A DNA stretch of 6,179 nucleotides from Tannerella sp. (GTDB taxonomy: Bacteria > Bacteroidota > Bacteroidia > Bacteroidales > Tannerellaceae): positions 1-6,179 of the forward strand of contig JAITPL010000200.1 of assembly GCA_031289445.1 (NCBI GenBank), given 5' to 3'. Position numbers and translations under genes: made by a program. The stretch's first letter is position 1, and every line of letters starts with the position of its first letter. Shown here one piece after another: positions 6,073 through 6,179 of this stretch. A model generated the notes under the pieces. The model saw only the letters and a list, made by a program, of their open reading frames with translations, was not told the DNA's origin and ran no database searches.

Positions 6073-6160
6073 AGTTCCAAGTTTCCCGAAAAGGGAGGGG
6101 CGTCAATTCAGAACTCCTGATTCGGGAAAGTCTTTATCGCTGATTCGGAAAGTCGGAAAG
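6073..6160. repeat. Degenerate direct and inverted repeats in the 3' intergenic region
   Basis: CTGATTCGGGAAAGTC (6117-6132) recurs at 6140-6154 with one G missing, a 23-bp period, and a further short CGGAAAG follows at 6154-6160. The 9-bp core TTCGGGAAA (6121-6129) also has an exact inverted copy, TTTCCCGAA, at 6082-6090, and AGTTC (6073-6077) is mirrored by GAACT (6111-6115). I recognise no gene, tRNA or insertion-sequence end here. It may be the edge of an intergenic repeat element or a regulatory region for whatever lies beyond the window. Confidence 0.45.
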
Positions 6161-6179
6161 CAGGATGTAAATTGCGCTT

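Overview
The window carries one compact ammonium-acquisition and ammonium-assimilation locus, with all five genes on the + strand. In order they are an outer-membrane beta-barrel protein, a PII signalling protein (GlnK type), an ammonium channel (Amt), ammonia-dependent asparagine synthetase (AsnA) and a type III glutamine synthetase (GlnN). The gaps are 11, 76, 88 and 21 bp, which suggests one operon or a nested set of transcripts. The genes fit together. The barrel may admit small nitrogen solutes to the periplasm, Amt moves ammonium across the inner membrane, PII gates Amt according to cell nitrogen and energy status, and AsnA and GlnN fix the ammonia into asparagine and glutamine.

The likely source is a member of the Bacteroidota, most probably order Bacteroidales. 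The evidence is a Bacteroides-type GSIII of 728 residues, a PII protein with the GVGKARQG...RGVVY T-loop that I associate with this phylum, AT-rich spacers with no clear Shine-Dalgarno sequences, and a TAnnTTTG promoter element (TAACTTTG) ahead of the first gene. The genes favour C-ending codons, so a moderately GC-rich genus fits. I cannot name the genus from this sequence.

Layout: 1-106 is the leader, with a promoter and a repeated TTACAG motif. 107-802 is the barrel protein. 814-1170 is glnK. 1171-1246 is a spacer that repeats the leader motif and adds a tandem repeat. 1247-2620 is amt. 2621-2708 is a spacer with a small hairpin. 2709-3743 is asnA. 3765-5951 is glnN. 5952-6179 is non-coding, with a weak AT hairpin, a strong GNRA-capped hairpin and degenerate repeats.

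The proteins are recognisable, so I see no wholly new enzymatic system. The parts most worth following up are the repeated 16-bp element, a candidate nitrogen operator or leader element; the uncharacterised outer-membrane partner, with a possible extracellular disulfide; and the PII effector-site substitutions.
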